From contig JAKJER010000017.1 of assembly GCA_022705325.1 (NCBI GenBank), positions 1 through 64,000 of the forward strand: DNA of 64,000 nucleotides, given 5' to 3'. Made by a program: the position numbers and the translations under genes. Position 1 is the first letter of the stretch. Each line of letters starts with the position of its first letter. The DNA comes from Planctomycetota bacterium. GTDB taxonomy: Bacteria; Planctomycetota; Phycisphaerae; SM23-33. Positions 61,819 to 64,000 of the stretch are shown in pieces. The notes under the pieces are model-generated. The model saw only the letters and a list, made by a program, of their open reading frames with translations. It had not been told where the DNA came from and did no database searches.

Positions 61819-64000
61819 ATGCGCTCCAGGCTCCCCTTGACGGTTCTCGCGTTCGTGTCGGCCCTTTCGTCCGCCTGCCCCTCCCCCGCCGCCGACGCCT
61901 TGCCCCCCGTGCCCGCTTCGAGCGAGCATCTGGCGGACGCCCTCGCGCCGGCGGACGAGGCCGCCGCCCGTTCCGCGTGGCGCGGCATGAACGAGTTCGA
62001 CCAGCCCGGCGTGGCCCGCGCGGGCGAGCGGAACGTCCTGCGTCTGCCCTGCCGCTTCGCCGGCACGACCACCGAGCGGGCCTCGTACGACTACGCCCGC
62101 AAGCTCGACATAAACGGCTGTCGCGGGATCGAGTTCCAGTTCCACTCCCGCGACTGCTCGAGCATCTCCTCGTTCAGCGTCTACTTCCGCAGCGGGCAGG
62201 GGTGGTATCACGGGCACTTCTTCCCCGACCGCCAGAACGCCTGGTCCACCGTCCGCATCGACAAGCACGCCACGCGGACCGAGGGCACGCCAAGCGGCTG
62301 GGGCAACGTCGACCTCATCCGCGTCTCCGCCTGGCGCGGGCGCGACGCGGACACGGAGTTCTGCCTGGCCGACCTGCGCCTGGTCGGCGCCGACGCCCCC
62401 ATCGCGATCATCCGCGGCGAGGCCCTGGCCGAGCGCGACCCGGGCGAGGCCAAGGCAGCCGCCCACTTCGCCGAGATCATGGACCGCCAGGTCACCCGCC
62501 TGGGCCTGGACTGCATCTCGCTGAGCGACACGGCCCTGGACGCCGCCGCCCTGGCCAACCGCAAGCTCGTCATCCTGCCGCTCAACGGGCACCTCCCCGA
62601 CGCGTCGGCGGCCGCCCTGCGAAGCTACCTGGCCGGCGGGGGCAAGATGCTCGCGTTCTACAACCTCTCGGGCGAGCTGGCCCGGGCGGCGGGCATCGAG
62701 GGCGGGCCGCACGTCCGCCAGAAGGCGCCCGGCGACTTCGCGTCCATCCGCCCCAGTGACACGCCCCTGCCCGGCCTGCCGGCGCAGACCGCACAGGCCT
62801 CGTGGAACATCCACGCCGCCAAGCCCGTCGAGGGCAAGAGCCGCATCGCGGCCTACTGGTACAACGCCGCCGGCCAATCCACCGGCCACGCCGCCCTGAT
62901 CGCCTCCGACAACTGCGTGTTCATGACGCACGTGCTGCTGGACGACGGCCCGCCCAACAAGCAGCAGATGCTGCTGGCGATGATCGCCTCGCTCCGCCCG
63001 GACCTGCCGGCTGGGGCCATCGAACGCCAGATCGCCCAGGCCGGCCAGATCGCCGGGGCCAAGGACCTGGACGACCTGGCCCGCACGCTGCGGGAGCAAA
63101 AGGCGAGTGACGCCGCCCAGGTGGAGCTGAAGCGGGCCGGCGAGCAGGTGCAGGCTGCGCGTCAACATCTGAAGTCCAAACAGTGGGCCCAGGCGATGGA
63201 CGCGGTGGCCGCCGCCCGCGGCCACGCCCTGCGGGCCTGGTGCATGGCCCAGCAGCCGCAGGCCAACGAGCACCGCGCCTTCTGGTGCCACTCCGCCTTC
63301 GGCGTGAAGGACATGACCTGGGAGGAGGTCGCCCGCAAGCTGGCCGACAACGGCTTTACCGCGGTCATCCCGAACATGCTCTGGGGCGGGTCGGCCTACT
63401 ACAAGAGCGACGTGCTGCCCGTCCGCCCGGAAGTCGCCGAACGCGGCGACCAGGTGGCCCTGGCGGCGGCAGCCTGCCGCAAGGCCGGCATCGCCTGCCA
63501 CGTGTGGAAGGTGAACTTCAATTGCGGGCACAAGGCGCCGCCTGAGTTCCTCAGCAAGCTGCGGGCCGAGGGACGGGTCCAGATCGACCAGGCGGGCAAG
63601 GAGATCGAGGGCCCGTGGCTGTGCCCGTCGGACCCAGCCAACCGCAAGCTGGAGATCGACGCGATGGTCGAGCTGGCCCGCAAGTACGACATCGACGGCG
63701 TGCACTTCGACTACATCCGCTACCCCGGCCGCCAGGGCTGCTACTGCGAGGGCTGTCGCAAACGCTTCGAGCAGGCCGCCGGCCCGGCGGTGAAGAACTG
63801 GCCCGGCGACCTGCGACGCGACAAGGAACTGGAGCAGAAGTGGCTCCAGTGGCGGCGCGACAACATCACGGCCGTGGTGGCGGGCACAGCCGAGATCCTC
63901 CGCAAGGAAAAGCCGAAGGTGAAGATCTCGGCGGCCGTCTTCTCCAACTACGCGGTGGACCGCGACACGGTGGGCCAGGACTGGAAGCTCTGGTGTGAGC
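61819..64000 (+). CDS. secreted GHL10-type (glycosyl-hydrolase-like 10) protein, cut by the window end
   Basis: At least 727 residues, open to the window edge; GAGG precedes the ATG at 61819. Signal peptide RLPLTVLAFVSALSSACPSP, with a possible lipobox. Residues about 40-190 are a carbohydrate-binding-like beta-sandwich. Residues about 195-380 look like a DUF4159/ThuA-like or GATase fold (KLVILPLNGHLPDASAAAL). A helical segment, about 410-470, follows. Then comes a TIM barrel with MTWEEVARKLADNGFTAVIP and IDGVHFDYIRYPG, the signature of GHL10/PF02638 proteins related to YngK. Likely acts on a polysaccharide or peptidoglycan. The end lies outside the window. Confidence 0.83.
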   Translation, partial: MRSRLPLTVLAFVSALSSACPSPAADALPPVPASSEHLADALAPADEAAARSAWRGMNEFDQPGVARAGERNVLRLPCRFAGTTTERASYDYARKLDINGCRGIEFQFHSRDCSSISSFSVYFRSGQGWYHGHFFPDRQNAWSTVRIDKHATRTEGTPSGWGNVDLIRVSAWRGRDADTEFCLADLRLVGADAPIAIIRGEALAERDPGEAKAAAHFAEIMDRQVTRLGLDCISLSDTALDAAALANRKLVILPLNGHLPDASAAALRSYLAGGGKMLAFYNLSGELARAAGIEGGPHVRQKAPGDFASIRPSDTPLPGLPAQTAQASWNIHAAKPVEGKSRIAAYWYNAAGQSTGHAALIASDNCVFMTHVLLDDGPPNKQQMLLAMIASLRPDLPAGAIERQIAQAGQIAGAKDLDDLARTLREQKASDAAQVELKRAGEQVQAARQHLKSKQWAQAMDAVAAARGHALRAWCMAQQPQANEHRAFWCHSAFGVKDMTWEEVARKLADNGFTAVIPNMLWGGSAYYKSDVLPVRPEVAERGDQVALAAAACRKAGIACHVWKVNFNCGHKAPPEFLSKLRAEGRVQIDQAGKEIEGPWLCPSDPANRKLEIDAMVELARKYDIDGVHFDYIRYPGRQGCYCEGCRKRFEQAAGPAVKNWPGDLRRDKELEQKWLQWRRDNITAVVAGTAEILRKEKPKVKISAAVFSNYAVDRDTVGQDWKLWCE

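Overview
The window looks like part of a planctomycete chromosome, probably Phycisphaerae-like. I infer this from several signs: high GC; Tat-exported sulfatase and Gfo/Idh/MocA proteins; a DUF4159/squalene-cyclase-like protein; three stand-alone prepilin-like proteins with the FTLVELLVV-type N-terminus; a surface protein with a LEPxRxLL-like N-terminal sorting motif; and ThuA/HEAT and LamG proteins. No rRNA, tRNA or CRISPR array was found. Taxonomy is inference from family content only.

Layout. 0-8.8 kb (mostly minus strand): possible IS remnant, HExxH peptidase-like protein, RHH-MazF toxin-antitoxin pair, CE15 glucuronoyl esterase, sulfatase, DUF4159 protein, SppA. 8.8-14 kb: FAD oxidoreductase and a large surface protein (overlapping genes), PH-domain membrane protein and hypoxanthine phosphoribosyltransferase (overlapping genes). 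14-31.4 kb: secreted proteins of unknown role and a carbohydrate-processing set (LamG protein, sugar isomerase, HEAT-ThuA protein, two Gfo/Idh/MocA proteins of which one is GH109-like, GH51 arabinofuranosidase, uroporphyrinogen-decarboxylase-like protein). 31.4-36.3 kb: a DUF4062-STAND-TPR NTPase followed by three tightly packed genes for very small C-terminally membrane-anchored proteins, a candidate new conflict/defence system. 36.5-48.9 kb: prepilin-like proteins, thioesterase, leuS, lipoprotein, phosphomannomutase, PabA/TrpG, DinB. 49.2-61.7 kb: a co-oriented surface-glycan cluster (SpsF-SpsE fusion, HAD phosphatase, oxidoreductases, glycosyltransferases, MurJ/Wzx flippase, asparagine-synthase-like protein, acetyltransferase), with many start/stop overlaps. 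61.8 kb to the edge: a secreted GHL10-type protein cut by the window end.

The most striking theme is that short palindromic mobile elements sit inside protein-coding frames without breaking them. leuS carries a complete REP-associated tyrosine (Y1/HUH) transposase plus its palindromic REP units, all in frame with leucyl-tRNA synthetase, just ahead of the threonine-rich editing motif. The same REP family lies in frame in the linker of the HEAT-ThuA protein. A different ~125-bp palindrome-ended element is inserted twice, in frame, in one glycosyltransferase gene. Other repeats supply the start region of the HAD gene, the C-terminus of a FlgN-like protein and the tail of an oxidoreductase. Separately, a four-helix-bundle (S23/IVP family) gene is bounded by ~60-bp terminal inverted repeats and looks like a small mobile unit outside rRNA.
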